A stretch of 42,675 bases of DNA from Candidatus Hinthialibacteria bacterium OLB16 (GCA_001567115.1 LMZT01000139.1:1-42675); one strand, 5' to 3'. Counted from the first letter of the stretch, positions 17,997 to 28,814 are shown. The notes: a model not told the origin generated them from the letters alone. Program-made: numbers and translations.

Positions 17997-19966
17997 GCAT
18001 AAAATCAACGGTAATGCAGCTGCTTGCGAACGCACTTCATACTGAGGCGCTCACCCCGCTTGCGGTTCAGTCGATCATCGATATCGCCGAGGTGTGCGCC
18101 ATCACATCCGCCGCTGATATATTTATACTGGCGTCACTCTTTGCCGAAGAAGAATCGGGCAGCATCTCCCTCAAACTCAGCCCGCCTGGCCTCTCTAACC
18201 ATCTCAGGCAGCTTGGCATAAAGGGTCTTAAGGCTGATGAAATCGAGACCATCCTGAATCGTACAGAGAATGAAGACATCGATCATCTCTTTTCCGGGCA
18301 GAATTGTAAAAACATATCTCCAGTTATCTCACTCTTCAAACATCAGGGTTGCTGTCATTTATCATTCCGGAAACATCGCGAGGCCGGCCTGGATATTGAA
18401 CGATGCCTGGAGGAACGCTTTGCCCTCGACGATTCACCAGTCAATACAGAAACTCTTCAGGATATCTTTCACCAGATATTCAACGAATCATCTGTGCTGC
18501 ATCATGGAAAGATCCTCGATCTCAACATTGAACAGAAGATCGCCATCGCATTGGCACTGACCAAACGGAACCTGCTGTTGACCGGAGGTCCCGGAACAGG
18601 AAAAACTTCTGTCGTCGTCTCGATGCTGCGTGCATTCTCATGGTGCGGCCTTCCTGCTGAGCAGATGCTTGTTGGCGCGCCGACCGGACGTGCAGCCCAG
18701 CGGCTTACCGAATCGATCCGTTCATCGATCCAGTCAATAAAGAATCCTTCCGACAAAGACACCGCTCTGCTGCGGATCGAGGGGCAGTCGCTGCATCGAA
18801 TGCTGAAATACTCCCCTTCCTTCAGCCGGTTCCTGAAGAATGAAATGAATCCACTCGATGCCTCTGTCGTCATAGTCGATGAAGTATCGATGGTCGATCT
18901 TTTTCTGATGCGGTCACTGCTGAAAGCGTTGAAAAGGGAGTGCCATCTGGTATTTGTCGGGGATCGTGACCAGCTCCCGTCCGTCGGCATAGGGGGGCTG
19001 CTGACAACCTGGATTCCCAATCACTGCAAGATGGACTTTACCCTGCCGATGGCGGAACAACTGCAATCCATCATTCCCGAACTGCCTGCAGGCATACCCG
19101 TGAATCCGGAGAGCCGCGATCAGCTGGCCATCCTGAATACCACCTTCAGGACAAAATCCGATATTCTTGAAATCGCTCAATCCATCAGAGATGGAGATGA
19201 GAGCATGATCGATGGGCTTCGCGGACGGAAAATAAATTCAAAAGATTTTAATAATAACCCAATCAATGAACTGGAAGGCATCTTCTGGATTGAGGCTGGC
19301 AGTGGCTCTGGAGATAACCTGCATGACCTGCTTTCGTCAGTCGCCAACCAGATTTACCAGGACATCACAGATATTTCATCTGTTGATGAAGAATCCCCCA
19401 CAGAACCATCGTCTCAAGGTATGAGAATCCAGCAGCTGCTGAATCAGTTCCGGATCCTCACTGTCATGCGGCAATCGATGTCGGGATGTGAATGGATCAA
19501 TGAATTCATGGCCGGCCACATCCGGAGGCAGCTCGGACTTAAACAGGCCACGCATTATTTTCCCGGAATGCCTCTGATGATCACCCGCAACTCCTACCAG
19601 CACAACCTGTTTAATGGAGATGCAGGCCTGGTGATCAAATCACGGCTCCCTTCCCGGCCTGGAGGCCTTTGTGTTGCATTCCCCAGCGGCGAAGAGGCTG
19701 CCACTTTTCCCCTTTCAGGCCTTCCAGCCCATGAACCGGCTTATGCAGTGACAGTGCACAAAAGCCAGGGGTCCGAATATGACCGTGTGCTGCTGATCAT
19801 GCCAGAGAATCCCGGCCACCCCCTTTTGACACGTGAGATTATTTATACCGCTCTGACTCGGGCCAGGCAGGCGGTCATCCTCTACGGCAGCCTCGAAAGC
19901 TTGAACCAGGCCATCCGCAATCAGGCCAGCCACTCCTCCTGGCTGAAAGAATGGAATCGAAGGTAA
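17993..19966 (+). CDS. recD: RecD subunit of exonuclease V (superfamily 1 helicase)
   Basis: The 657-residue protein starts at GTG 17993, overlapping the recB stop by four bases (GTGA). Walker A GGPGTGKTS lies at residues 198-206, then APTGRAAQRL, IVDEVSMVD, GDRDQLPSVGIG, and near the end TVHKSQGSEYD and YTALTRAR. These are the RecD motifs of the RecBCD type rather than RecD2, which is longer at the N-terminus. RecD is the fast 5'-to-3' motor of the complex and regulates its nuclease. It ends the recC-recB-recD cluster; a sugar transport gene follows after 61 bases. Confidence 0.95.
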   Translation: MSIKSTVMQLLANALHTEALTPLAVQSIIDIAEVCAITSAADIFILASLFAEEESGSISLKLSPPGLSNHLRQLGIKGLKADEIETILNRTENEDIDHLFSGQNCKNISPVISLFKHQGCCHLSFRKHREAGLDIERCLEERFALDDSPVNTETLQDIFHQIFNESSVLHHGKILDLNIEQKIAIALALTKRNLLLTGGPGTGKTSVVVSMLRAFSWCGLPAEQMLVGAPTGRAAQRLTESIRSSIQSIKNPSDKDTALLRIEGQSLHRMLKYSPSFSRFLKNEMNPLDASVVIVDEVSMVDLFLMRSLLKALKRECHLVFVGDRDQLPSVGIGGLLTTWIPNHCKMDFTLPMAEQLQSIIPELPAGIPVNPESRDQLAILNTTFRTKSDILEIAQSIRDGDESMIDGLRGRKINSKDFNNNPINELEGIFWIEAGSGSGDNLHDLLSSVANQIYQDITDISSVDEESPTEPSSQGMRIQQLLNQFRILTVMRQSMSGCEWINEFMAGHIRRQLGLKQATHYFPGMPLMITRNSYQHNLFNGDAGLVIKSRLPSRPGGLCVAFPSGEEAATFPLSGLPAHEPAYAVTVHKSQGSEYDRVLLIMPENPGHPLLTREIIYTALTRARQAVILYGSLESLNQAIRNQASHSSWLKEWNRR

Positions 19967-20027
19967 CCGGTCAACGTCTTGCGAAACCTCTTGACCAAAG
20001 CCCCTAAAGGGAAGAATCTTTCGGCTT

Positions 20028-21388
20028 ATGGATGCCAAGCAGACTGTACTGATCCTGAGTCTCGTGCTGCTCCTGATTCTTGGGACCTTTGCTTTTACCG
20101 GCAAGCCAACAGAATCTCAGAACGGGCGCATGGTTTTGGATTTATGGCACCCCTGGGGAGGGCCGATCGGGGAGGAGTTCCGCAACTTCATCCACCGTTA
20201 CAATCAGTCAAACGATAAAGTTCAGATCGATCCTCTCTTCACCCCCAATGACCTTTCCGCCAACCAGAAATTTTTCCTTTCTGTCGCGGGCGGATCGCCG
20301 CCGGAGATCACTTTTGTCGATGGCCCCCAGGTGGCTGAATGGGCGGCGCGGTGGCGCGCTGGAGTCCATCGATGACCTGATGGCGGAGTATGGGGTTTCC
20401 AACCAGGATTTCTGGGACCTTGCGCACGACAGAATCAATACAACGGAAAAACTTATGCTCTGACCTACTGCGCCGACCCGAACTTTGCGCTGGCCTGGAA
20501 TAAGGAGCTCTTCAAAAAAGCCGGACTCGATCCCGAGCGAGGCCCCGAACCATAGCCGAGCTGGATGAGATGGCGGAGAAATTGACCAAAATGGATTCAC
20601 GGGGCGATCTGGAGACGATCGGCCTGATTCCCTGGTCGGTATATGGCAGCGAAAATTCATTATTCACCTGGGGATGGTGTTTCGGCGGGGAATTCTACAA
20701 CCCGGAAACACGGGAGATTACCTGCGACTCACCGCAGATACTGGCGGCCCTCAAGTGGATGCTCTCTTATGCTGAAAAATTCGGGATCGTGAAGATCACA
20801 GCCTTCATTCAATCCCAGCAGGGGTTCGGCACCGGCCCGCTTGATCCTTTTCTGACCGGAAAGGTGGCCTTCCTGGCTGTGCATGTTTCGGTGGTCAGGC
20901 TGTATGCCAAATACAAGCCCGATCTGGACTATGGCCTGGCGCCTCTGCCGGGTCTCAATGAGGGTGAAGAGGGAAATGGTTCCTGGGTGGGGGGATGGTG
21001 CATTGGCATTCCCAAAGGGAGCAAACATCGTCGAGAAGCCTTCGAGTTCATGAAGTGGCTGTGCACCTCCGATCAGGGAACACGATCCAGTTATGAAACC
21101 AGCGGTTCTTTCCCTGGCTACACAAAGGCTCCGGTGCTCGAGGATATCGCCAGAGAGCCGAAGAAAGCGATCTTTCTGGATATCCTGAAGAAGACCAGGC
21201 ATCAACGCCCGGTCATGCCTGCCCAGGCATATTACATGGGGGCCATCCGCCGTGCTGTGGATTATTCACTCAACAACTTGAAGACGCCTGAAGAAGCCCT
21301 GAAAGAGGCGCGTGAGCTGACGGAAAAAGAGCTCCACCGTGTCGAGCAGCAGTTCGGAGAGGCTTCGGCTGGAAAGGGTTCCTCATGA
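20028..21388 (+). CDS. Sugar ABC transporter extracellular solute-binding protein, three frameshifts
   Basis: The product (about 453 residues after repair) is a family 1 sugar-binding protein. It has an N-terminal hydrophobic segment, LDLWHPWGGPIGEEF, AARGALESIDDLM, a YALTYCADPNFALAWNKELFKKAG stretch split here, and a C-terminal LTEKELHRVEQQF. Three shifts break it within about 200 bases: an extra base near 20350-20352 (removing the T gives AARGALE), a missing base near 20421-20427 and a missing C in 20543-20546 (giving RGPRTIAELDE). The three together leave an uninterrupted frame to the stop, which overlaps the first permease by ATGA. Clustering of three shifts could mean decay, but the restored protein is family-like and permeases are intact, so error is favoured. 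Start ATG at 20028 has only a weak ribosome-binding site. Confidence 0.75.
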
Positions 21389-22302
21389 AGCGGAGCCAGT
21401 CGGATTTCATTGCCGGCTTCCTGTTTGCGCTTCCCTACCTGATCGGGTTGTGTGTCTTTGCGCTGTATCCAATCGCCATGTCATTCTACTACAGCTTCAC
21501 ACGTTATGACATTTTCTCAAGCCCGGAGTGGATCGGACTGGCCAATTACACCGAGTTGTTCGGCGACCGATTTTTCTGGACTTCCATCTACAACACCCTT
21601 TATTACACCTTCATTTCCGTGCCGCTGGGGATGCTGGTGGCAGTTGCTGCTGGCATTGCTGTTGAATGTCAAAAGTTCCGGGGCAGTCTTTCTTCCGGAC
21701 TCTCTTTTTTCCTGCCATCGATCACCCCCCTGGTGGCGGCTTCGCTGCTGTGGCTGTGGATATTCAATGCACGCTTCGGGCTGCTCAACTCTGTCATCAC
21801 ACCAGTCCTGGATTTTCTGAATGATTTTCTGGATTCCAGCCTGACCGCACCTGGATGGCTGGCCGATCCAAGCTGGTCGAAGCCGGCACTGATCCTGATG
21901 AGCCTGTGGGGAGTGGGTGGGACCATGGTCCTGTACCTGGCGGCCCTGCAGGATGTCCCTCAATCGCTCTATGAAGTGGCGGAGCTGGATGGCGCCGGCC
22001 CGTTCCGGAGGTTCCTGTCAGTCACACTCCCGATGATTTCACCGGTCCTCTTTTTCACCCTGGTGATGGGCCTGATCGCAGCATTCCAGGTCTTCCTTCA
22101 GGCTTATGTCATGACCGCCGGAGGGCCAGGAGATTCGACCACCTTCTACTGCCTGTACCTGTTCAACAACGGGTTCCTGTATTTTCGCCTGGGGTATGCA
22201 TCGGCGATGGCCTGGATCCTGTTTCTCCTTGTGATCGCAGTCACCTTCCTGGTGTTCAAAACCACCGGTCGTTATGTTTATTACGAGGGAGAAGGCGCGT
22301 GA
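21385..22302 (+). CDS. Sugar ABC transporter permease, MalF type
   Basis: The 305-residue membrane protein has about six helices and the EAA loop for ATPase docking (EVAELDGAGPFRRFLSVTLP). It begins with SDFIAGFLFALPYLIG, typical of the first helix of UgpA/MalF-type permeases. The start overlaps the binding-protein stop (ATGA at 21385) and the stop overlaps the next permease (GTGA at 22299), so all three are one transcription unit. Substrate is probably a carbohydrate, judging by family. Confidence 0.92.
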   Translation: MKRSQSDFIAGFLFALPYLIGLCVFALYPIAMSFYYSFTRYDIFSSPEWIGLANYTELFGDRFFWTSIYNTLYYTFISVPLGMLVAVAAGIAVECQKFRGSLSSGLSFFLPSITPLVAASLLWLWIFNARFGLLNSVITPVLDFLNDFLDSSLTAPGWLADPSWSKPALILMSLWGVGGTMVLYLAALQDVPQSLYEVAELDGAGPFRRFLSVTLPMISPVLFFTLVMGLIAAFQVFLQAYVMTAGGPGDSTTFYCLYLFNNGFLYFRLGYASAMAWILFLLVIAVTFLVFKTTGRYVYYEGEGA

Positions 22303-23132
22303 AACCCCGGCATCCGGCCACTGTGATAATGGTGTATACCCTGCTCGGGCTGTTTTCGCTGGTATTCGCTTTTCCGATGGCCTGGCTGCTGGTGACTGCG
22401 CTGAAACCGGAAGATCTGATCTTCCAATATCCCCCTGTCTGGGTTTTCCCACCAACCCTGAAGCATGTGAAGGATGTGGTCGGGGGGGATGTCTTCCACT
22501 TCAAAACCTATCTCGCCAACAGCCTGTTTGTGTGTGAGATGACAATTCTGGGGACGATTCTTTCCTGTTCGATGGCCGCCTACAGTCTGGCACGCATCCG
22601 CTGGAGCTGGCGGCAGCCGGTTTTTGTCATCATGCTCTCGACCATGATGCTGCCGGCACAGGTGACCATGATCCCTGTGTTTGTCCTGTTCAAGCAACTG
22701 GGATGGATCAATTCCTTTCTGCCACTGATTGTTCCGGCTTTTCTGGGGAGTCCGTTTTTTATCTTCCTTCTCAGGCAGTTTTTCATGACAGTGCCGCAGG
22801 ATCTCATGGATGCCGCCACAGTGGATGGCTGTGGGCACATGCGCATCTGGTGGCAGGTGATGATGCCTCTTTCCAAACCGGCCCTGGCGACAGTCGGCCT
22901 GTTCGCATTTCTCTCAGCCTGGAATGATTTCATGGGGCCGTTGATTTATCTTCTCGACGAAAACCGTTACACCCTCTCCCTCGCCCTGGCGATGTTCAGG
23001 AATCAGTATGACACCCAGTATGGGCCGATGATGGCGGCCAGTGCGATCATGACACTCCCGATTATCGTGCTGTTCTTCTTTACTCAGCGGACTTTCATCC
23101 AGGGTGTGAAAATGACTGGCCTGAAGGGATAG
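22299..23132 (+). CDS. Sugar ABC transporter permease, MalG type
   Basis: The 277-residue membrane protein starts at GTG 22299, overlapping the upstream permease by four bases. The EAA loop reads DAATVDGCGHMRIWWQVMMP, with LSKPALATVGLFAFLSAWNDF after it, as in MalG/UgpE permeases. It pairs with the MalF-type protein in the membrane channel. No nucleotide-binding protein is encoded in the window, so the complex must borrow an ATPase from elsewhere, as MsmX/UgpC-type shared ATPases do in other bacteria. The gene converges on the hydrolase gene at 23189. Confidence 0.92.
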   Translation: MKPRHPATVIMVYTLLGLFSLVFAFPMAWLLVTALKPEDLIFQYPPVWVFPPTLKHVKDVVGGDVFHFKTYLANSLFVCEMTILGTILSCSMAAYSLARIRWSWRQPVFVIMLSTMMLPAQVTMIPVFVLFKQLGWINSFLPLIVPAFLGSPFFIFLLRQFFMTVPQDLMDAATVDGCGHMRIWWQVMMPLSKPALATVGLFAFLSAWNDFMGPLIYLLDENRYTLSLALAMFRNQYDTQYGPMMAASAIMTLPIIVLFFFTQRTFIQGVKMTGLKG

Positions 23133-23188
23133 ACCGAGAGCACATCCCGAAGGGGCAGGTATTCGCTCAGATTAGAACGGGTTGAGAA

Positions 23189-23943
23189 TCAGGCGGCAGC
23201 GCGTTTTGCGATCGGGACAAACAGCTCGATCACCTCGAGGCATTCACTCGGGCGTTCCAGCAGCACCGCATGGCCGCATCCCGGAAACAGGAAGGTGCGG
23301 CAGAGCGGGCAGTTCTCACGGAAGTACCGCGATTCCTCATGCGTATCGACCTGGCCATCCTCCTCACCCCCAAGGTAAAGCACAGGGGTTTCGATGCCTT
23401 GAATCTCCTGCCTCATATCAAAAGCGGCCAGCAGTCTCAGGCGCCAGGGGACCTCTTCGAGGTGCCATTGGAGAGGATCTCATCGATGCTGTTTTTCTGG
23501 ATCTTTGCGGGATTCTTACGGGCAAGCCGGTTGAGAGAGCGGCGGACAACCTGTTTGCGCCACTTCCCCGGGCAGGAATCCCACAGCCGTGCGGTTGTGA
23601 GGAGCTTAAAAGGCGAAGGGGCCTTGGAGAAACCACCTGCAAGGATAACCCCCTGGGTTACCTGGGGGTGGCGCCGGGCGATGGAGAGGGCAATGGCTGC
23701 CCCGAATGAATCTCCCAGCCAGATGATGCCGGACTGCTTCTTCTCCGGAAGCGCGGATACACACCCATCCGCCAGTTCTTCGAGTGTCAGACGGCTATGC
23801 CCGGGATAATGAAGTTGGGTTATCGAGAAACGTGTTTCCGCTTCAGACAGAAACTGATTTGCCAGAGCGCCCAATCCATCGATACCGGGAAGATAGACAA
23901 TCAAAGGCTGACCGTCCCGGTTCTGAGACACAGTTCGAAACAT
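23189..23943 (-). CDS. Alpha/beta hydrolase, one frameshift
   Basis: The product, about 250 residues after repair, has the alpha/beta-hydrolase layout. LIVYLPGIDGLG forms the oxyanion region, the nucleophile elbow is GDSFGAA (Ser in GxSxG), LYLGGEEDGQVD gives the later acid, and FPGCGHAVLLERP carries the catalytic His. The literal frame stops at 23437. Adding one G to the GG at 23461-23462 (minus strand C run) joins GTLEEVPWRLRLLAAFD to the C-terminal part. The ATG at 23943 has AAGGGG about eight bases upstream. Substrate (ester, lactone or thioester) is not predictable. The gene converges with the permeases. Confidence 0.75.
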
Positions 23944-24289
23944 GCGTTGTTAACCCCTTGCTGCGATGTCAAAATAAAAATAAAAAGATCGGCAACGGGA
24001 AAGCTTTTTTACCCCAGAGCCCATCGACTTTCCCTGACGCTCCATCCACAGGAGCGCTGCCCGGAAAATTACCACAGTTCGAAATCCTACCCGAGACAGG
24101 GGTTCTGTCAACTGGTAAAAGCAGCTTTAACAAGAATTTTCTATCGAAACTACACATTTCCGCCATTTTAACCAAATTCGCTGAAAAACGGCTGTTTTTC
24201 CACATTGAGTAGCCCGGGAATGACCCCAATCCATTCCAGTACAGGCGGATTTCCAGCCCTCCAGGCGGCCCCGGTCTCTCCCAGTGGAT
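23944..24289. other. 346-bp spacer without a recognised gene
   Basis: The region separates two minus-strand genes. A minus-strand reading frame enters it from about 24168-24290 with protein-like composition but no start site, domain or ribosome-binding site. An AT-rich inverted repeat (GAAAAAC-GGCT-GTTTTTC) lies near 24180-24198 and might be a weak terminator for the bacilliredoxin gene. The promoter of the hydrolase gene must lie in the AT-rich part near 23970-23990, but no clear pair of boxes is visible. Confidence 0.35.
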
Positions 24290-24826
24290 TCAGCGCCCCG
24301 GAGATGAAAGCGGGATAGTCGATCCGCAGGCCTTGAAGAGACTGATACGGGCAAATTCCTCTGCGGGAATCGATGGCCCTGAACGCGAGCAATATTGGTC
24401 GAACCAGCCTGTCAGGGTCTCGGAGATCTGGTCGGCATTCATCATTTCGATCTGGGACCGTTGCAGCATGCCAAGAACCTTTCCGCCCTGGAGAAGCGCA
24501 ATACATGGAGAAGAAGGAGGAAATCCAACCAGGTAATCTCGGGCCCGTGCAACAGCGGCTTTCTCCTGTCCCGCAAACACAGTCGTAAAACGATGGGGAA
24601 TCTTGCTATGCTGGAGGGCCTGCATCGCCCCGGGGCGTGCATTTCCCGCTGCACAGCCACACACAGAATTGATCACCAGCAGGACTGGACCGGACTCATT
24701 TTGAAAGACCTCATCCACTTTTTCCGGGGTCAGCAATTCCTCGAATCCGACTATGATGAGCTCGTCACGCATCGGCTGAACAGCTTCCTGGTCATAAGTC
24801 GGGGCCAGCATCTTCGGATTGGTCAT
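24290..24826 (-). CDS. BrxA/BrxB-family bacilliredoxin (YphP/YqiW-like)
   Basis: The protein has 178 residues. MLAPTYDQEAVQPMRDEL, VGFEELLTPEKV, VINSVCGCAAGNARPGAM, TVFAGQEKAAVARARDY and PPSSPCIALLQGGK match bacilliredoxins. The CGC motif is the redox site, which reduces bacillithiol-mixed disulfides or acts as a thioredoxin-like isomerase. B. subtilis YphP ends about 32 residues earlier, at the FDxxC position (FDQYC here); the extra tail is either lineage-specific or read through a small frameshift. GGAGG sits about ten bases before the ATG. Bacillithiol users are mostly Firmicutes and a few other phyla, so its presence is a thiol-chemistry hint. Confidence 0.88.
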   Translation of the reverse strand: MTNPKMLAPTYDQEAVQPMRDELIIVGFEELLTPEKVDEVFQNESGPVLLVINSVCGCAAGNARPGAMQALQHSKIPHRFTTVFAGQEKAAVARARDYLVGFPPSSPCIALLQGGKVLGMLQRSQIEMMNADQISETLTGWFDQYCSRSGPSIPAEEFARISLFKACGSTIPLSSPGR

Positions 24827-25154
24827 GATCTGTCACTTCCTCCATTCAAACAGGTTTACGGGCGTTAAAATGATTGAACGACATAATGGCGCTCGGTGCC
24901 CTTGATATTTCAGTTTAAGTTCGAATTCATCCGGTATCAAGGTTTGGGGCCCTATCTGGCCTGAATGCCAAGTTGCCTTGGAAGGCGGTTGATGGTAATC
25001 CTATTGTCTGATTGCGGCTCCAGAATACGAATTGATTTTCAGGCAGAATGAGGCCCCTTGAATCGTGTGTGGGATTCAGTTTGCCGGTTTGTCTGATAGA
25101 TTGCACGGGAAAAAATACCTCCGGGAAAAATAAAGGAAACGAGGTTGGTTTGTC
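24827..25154. other. 328-bp spacer between divergent genes
   Basis: It lies between the bacilliredoxin gene (minus) and the isocitrate dehydrogenase gene (plus), so promoters for both should be here. A GAGG at about 25140 precedes the plus-strand ATG by about ten bases. No sharp promoter, RNA gene or riboswitch was recognised. Confidence 0.45.
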
Positions 25155-26399
25155 ATGGCGCTTTTTCAGAAATTTGAGGATCCGAAACAGGGGGTGCCCA
25201 TCAGCATCGAAAATGGTGCAATCAAGGTCCCATCCAATCCGATTGTTCCGATCATCATCGGGGATGGAATCGGCACCGATATCACACCGACTGGAATGAA
25301 GGTGCTCGATGCGGCTGTCGCGAAAGCCTACAGCGGGGAACGCAAAATCGCCTGGTACGAAATCTATGCGGGCGAGAAGGCTTTCGAGAAATTCGGAGAG
25401 TGGATTCCTGAAGACTCGTTTGAGGCCATCCGCCAGTTCAAGGTTGCATTGAAGGGGCCTTTGACCACTCCGGTGGGAGGTGGAATCCGCAGCCTCAATG
25501 TGACCCTGCGCCAGGTGCTCGATCTCTTCGCCTGTGTCCGGCCGGTCCGCTATTTCGAAGGAGTCCCCTCGCCGGTCAAAGAACCGCACAAACTCAATGT
25601 GGTGATTTATCGTGAAAACACCGAGGATGTGTATGCCGGAATCGAATCCGCTCAAGGTGAAGAAGTCACTCTCAAAGTGATCGAGTTTCTGAACAATGCC
25701 TACAAGAAAAAAATCGCTCCTGACAGCGGGATCGGAATCAAACCGATTTCAGTCAATGGCTCCAAGCGCCTGGTGCGCGCAGCCATCACCTACGCAATCC
25801 GCCAGAAGAGGCAGTCGGTCACCCTGGTGCACAAAGGGAATATCATGAAATTCACCGAAGGGGCATTCCGCGACTGGGGCTATGAGGTGGCCCGGGAAGA
25901 ATTCCCCGGCCAGCTGGTCTCCGAGGCAGACCTGTATGACAAACAGGGAGGAAAGCCTGAGTCCGGCCAGGTCATCATCAAAGACCGTATCGCCGATGCC
26001 ATGTTCCAGCAGCTGCTGCTTCGCCCGGACGAATACGATGTCATCGCCACCCCGAACCTGAATGGAGATTATCTTTCGGATGCCTGCGCAGCCCAGGTGG
26101 GCGGGCTGGGGCTTGCTCCAGGAGCCAACATGAACCTCGAGCTGGCCCTGTTCGAAGCCACCCATGGGACCGCGCCGAAATACGCCGGCCAGGACAAAGT
26201 CAATCCCGGATCATTGATCCTTTCGGGTGTCATGATGCTCGAGCATCTCGGCTGGCAGGAAGCGGCGGATCTGGTAACCCATGGAATGGAGAAAACTATT
26301 TCCCAGAAACGTGTCACCTATGACCTCGAACGGCAGATGGAAGGAGCCACACTTCTGAAGTGTTCCGAATTCGGCCAGGCCATCATCGAAAACATGTAA
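25155..26399 (+). CDS. icd: NADP-dependent isocitrate dehydrogenase
   Basis: The 414-residue enzyme oxidises isocitrate to 2-oxoglutarate and CO2 in the TCA cycle. [19 protein letters not shown] includes the Ser that E. coli AceK phosphorylates (IRSLN). [44 protein letters not shown] and [20 protein letters not shown] are family signatures. In the last, Lys-Tyr at the positions of E. coli Lys344-Tyr345 points to NADP+ preference. Length and layout are normal. A terminator-like hairpin follows at 26430, so the gene is probably a single transcription unit. Confidence 0.97.
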   Translation: MALFQKFEDPKQGVPISIENGAIKVPSNPIVPIIIGDGIGTDITPTGMKVLDAAVAKAYSGERKIAWYEIYAGEKAFEKFGEWIPEDSFEAIRQFKVALKGPLTTPVGGGIRSLNVTLRQVLDLFACVRPVRYFEGVPSPVKEPHKLNVVIYRENTEDVYAGIESAQGEEVTLKVIEFLNNAYKKKIAPDSGIGIKPISVNGSKRLVRAAITYAIRQKRQSVTLVHKGNIMKFTEGAFRDWGYEVAREEFPGQLVSEADLYDKQGGKPESGQVIIKDRIADAMFQQLLLRPDEYDVIATPNLNGDYLSDACAAQVGGLGLAPGANMNLELALFEATHGTAPKYAGQDKVNPGSLILSGVMMLEHLGWQEAADLVTHGMEKTISQKRVTYDLERQMEGATLLKCSEFGQAIIENM

Positions 26400-26429
26400 A
26401 TCGAAACTGGATTTTCAGGGATGATGCCG

Positions 26430-26466
26430 GGGGGTGGGATGCAGGTTCCACCCCCTGTTTCATTTT
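26430..26466 (+). terminator. Probable rho-independent terminator after icd
   Basis: The stem GGGGGTGG (26430-26437) pairs with CCACCCCC (26448-26455), with a 10-base loop. A T-containing tail (TGTTTCATTTT) follows. It starts 31 bases after the icd stop. Confidence 0.75.
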
Positions 26467-26536
26467 AAGCCCACTCCTTAAACCGGGGCCGATGTGTCAC
26501 CATTCTTCGACAAACGCTCCCGGAGGTTGATTTATC

Positions 26537-28799
26537 ATGACAAGTGGTTTGCGGCTGATCCTATTCACTCTGGCGATTCCCGCCACAACCTGTCTGGCTG
26601 TCGATATCCCCCGTGCTGAACACCCGCGCCCCGATCTTCAACGTGAAGCCTGGATGAACCTGAATGGGGTCTGGGATTTTGCAGAAACCGATGATGGCGA
26701 ACAGGATTTTTTGAACAGTCCTCTGCCGGATAAAATTGTTGTGCCATTCTGCCGCGAAAGTTCTCTTTCAGGTTTGAAGCGAACCGGCTTTGTAAAGTAT
26801 GTCTGGTACCGCAGGGCTTTTTCAGTTCCCGCCGACTGGCAGGGTAAAAGGGTCCTGTTTCATGTCGGTGCCTGTGACTGGGAAACAACCGCCTGGGTGA
26901 ATGGTGCCGAAGTGGGAACTCACCGGGGTGGTTCGACTCCCTTTTCATTCGATATCACAGACGCACTGCAAAACGGGGAGAATGTCATCACCCTCAAGGT
27001 CTATGATGACCATCGCACCGGCCTGCAGGGCAGCGGAAAACAGTCCGACAAACTCGAATCCTATGGCTGCATGTACACCCGCACCACTGGAATCTGGCAG
27101 ACTGTCTGGCTCGAAGCGGTGAATGCCACACACCTCGAAAGTTTTTATGCCATCGGGGATCCACACAGCGGGCGGGTCATGCTGCATGCACGTGTTTCCC
27201 CTCCGAGAGAAGGGGCGGTGCTGGAGGCGGAAGCCTTTGGCAGAGGGAAAGTCTGTGGGAAAAGCGAGTGCGCCAGTGGAGTGGGGCCAGACCCACCTGA
27301 ACCTGGCTCTCTCTGAAAAGCATCCCTGGACCATCGAGAACCCCTTCCTTTACACCCTCATGATGAAAGTCACCGCCGGCGGCAAAGTGGTCGATGAAGT
27401 CACCAGCTATTTCGGATTGCGCAAAGTGGAAATCAAAGGGCGCGCCATTCTCCTGAATGACCAGCCGGTCTTCCAGCGCCTGGTTCTCGACCAGGGGTTC
27501 TATCCGGATGGAATCTGGACCGCTCCCAGCGATGCGGCCCTCGAAAACGATATCAAACTTTCCATGGCTGCCGGATTCAATGGGGCGCGCCTGCATCAGA
27601 AGGTTTTTGAGCCACGGTTCCTCTATCATGCCGACCGGCTCGGTTACCTGGTGTGGGGGGAATATCCCAACTGGGGATTGAACTACCGTGACACAGGCAT
27701 GGATGAGCCATTGATCCGTGAATGGCAGGATATCCTGGAACGTGACCGCAACCATCCGGCTATCATCGGCTGGTGCCCCTTCAATGAGACACCTCCCGAA
27801 GCCCTGCGAATCCAGAATATCGTTCTGGATCTGACACGAAAGATCGACCCGACCCGTCCGATTATCGATTCCAGCGGCTGGACCCATACCCACCCCGGAG
27901 CCGATGCCTGTGATGCCCATGATTACGACCAGAATCCGGAATCCTACAAAAACCGTTGGGATTCCTTCTTTCGCTTCACCGGCTGGCTCCCGCCTCAATA
28001 CAACAGCGATCTGCGCAGCGGGAAAAACAAACCCTTTATGGTCAGTGAGTTCGGTGGGATCGGCTGGGCGATCGGCGAGGGCTGGGGGTATGGGAATTCC
28101 CCCAAAACAATCGAAGAGTTTTATGAACGCTTCAAGGGGCTTGTGGATGCAAATCTGGATAATCCCAATTTCTTCGGATACTGCTACACCCAGCTGACCG
28201 ATGTGGAACAGGAACGAAACGGAATATACACCTATTCCCGAGAGGCGAAATTCGATCTGAATAAGCTGAGCTCCGCACAGAAACGCAAGGCGGCTTATGA
28301 GACCCAGCCCCCGGTGAATGAGAATCCCGCCACTGCCACCCGCTGGACAGCCCTGGTCTCTACCGCCCATGATCGCAAAGCAGCCGGAGTCTGGCATTAC
28401 ACCACCGAGACCCCGCCGGAAAGCTGGCAGAATCCGGATTTCGATGATTCGAACTGGAAGACCGGAGAGCCTGGATTCGGAAATCGTGGCGAAAAGCACC
28501 AGCTTGGAACCGAGTGGCTCACCCGGGACATCTGGCTGCGCAAGGAGTTCAATTTTGAGGGCGGGGCATTCGAGGATGCGGCCCTTTTCATCTGGTTTGA
28601 CAACAAAACCGAGATCTTCCTGAATGGTGTTCAGATCTGGGAACGGACAGGCTGGAACAATGGTTACGAGATTCAGGATGTCTCTGTAGCGGTGCGCAAA
28701 GCGATTCGGCAGGGGAAGAACACCCTGGCGGTCCACACGCATCAGGATGAAGGCGGCCAGTATATCGACGCTGGACTCTTTGTCGGAATGAAACAATAA
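26537..28799 (+). CDS. Exported glycoside hydrolase family 2 enzyme, one frameshift
   Basis: The product is about 753 residues. A signal peptide ends near CLAVD, and the sugar-binding domain starts at residue 22 or so with HPRPDLQREAWMNLNGVWDF. An immunoglobulin-like region and a TIM barrel follow. The acid/base Glu is in WCPFNETP (codon at 27786) and the nucleophile Glu is in VSEFGGIGW (codon at 28047). A galactose-binding-like domain forms the C-terminus. One extra G at 27239-27240 (TTTGGCAG read as TTTGCAG gives AFAEGKSVGKA) splits the literal frame. GH2 includes beta-galactosidases, beta-mannosidases and beta-glucuronidases; which one is not certain. GGAGG at 26522-26526 supports the start. 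Confidence 0.9.
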
Positions 28800-28814
28800 A
28801 GGTAAACTCAACGA

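Noticed and set aside
24168-24506. A further gene in the spacer after the bacilliredoxin
   Set aside because: The frame has no start site or domain and overlaps the bacilliredoxin gene on the same strand; composition alone is not enough.
26537-28799. Two separate genes in the GH2 region
   Set aside because: Both parts match one GH2 enzyme and join after a single base change; the second part lacks its own start and ribosome-binding site.
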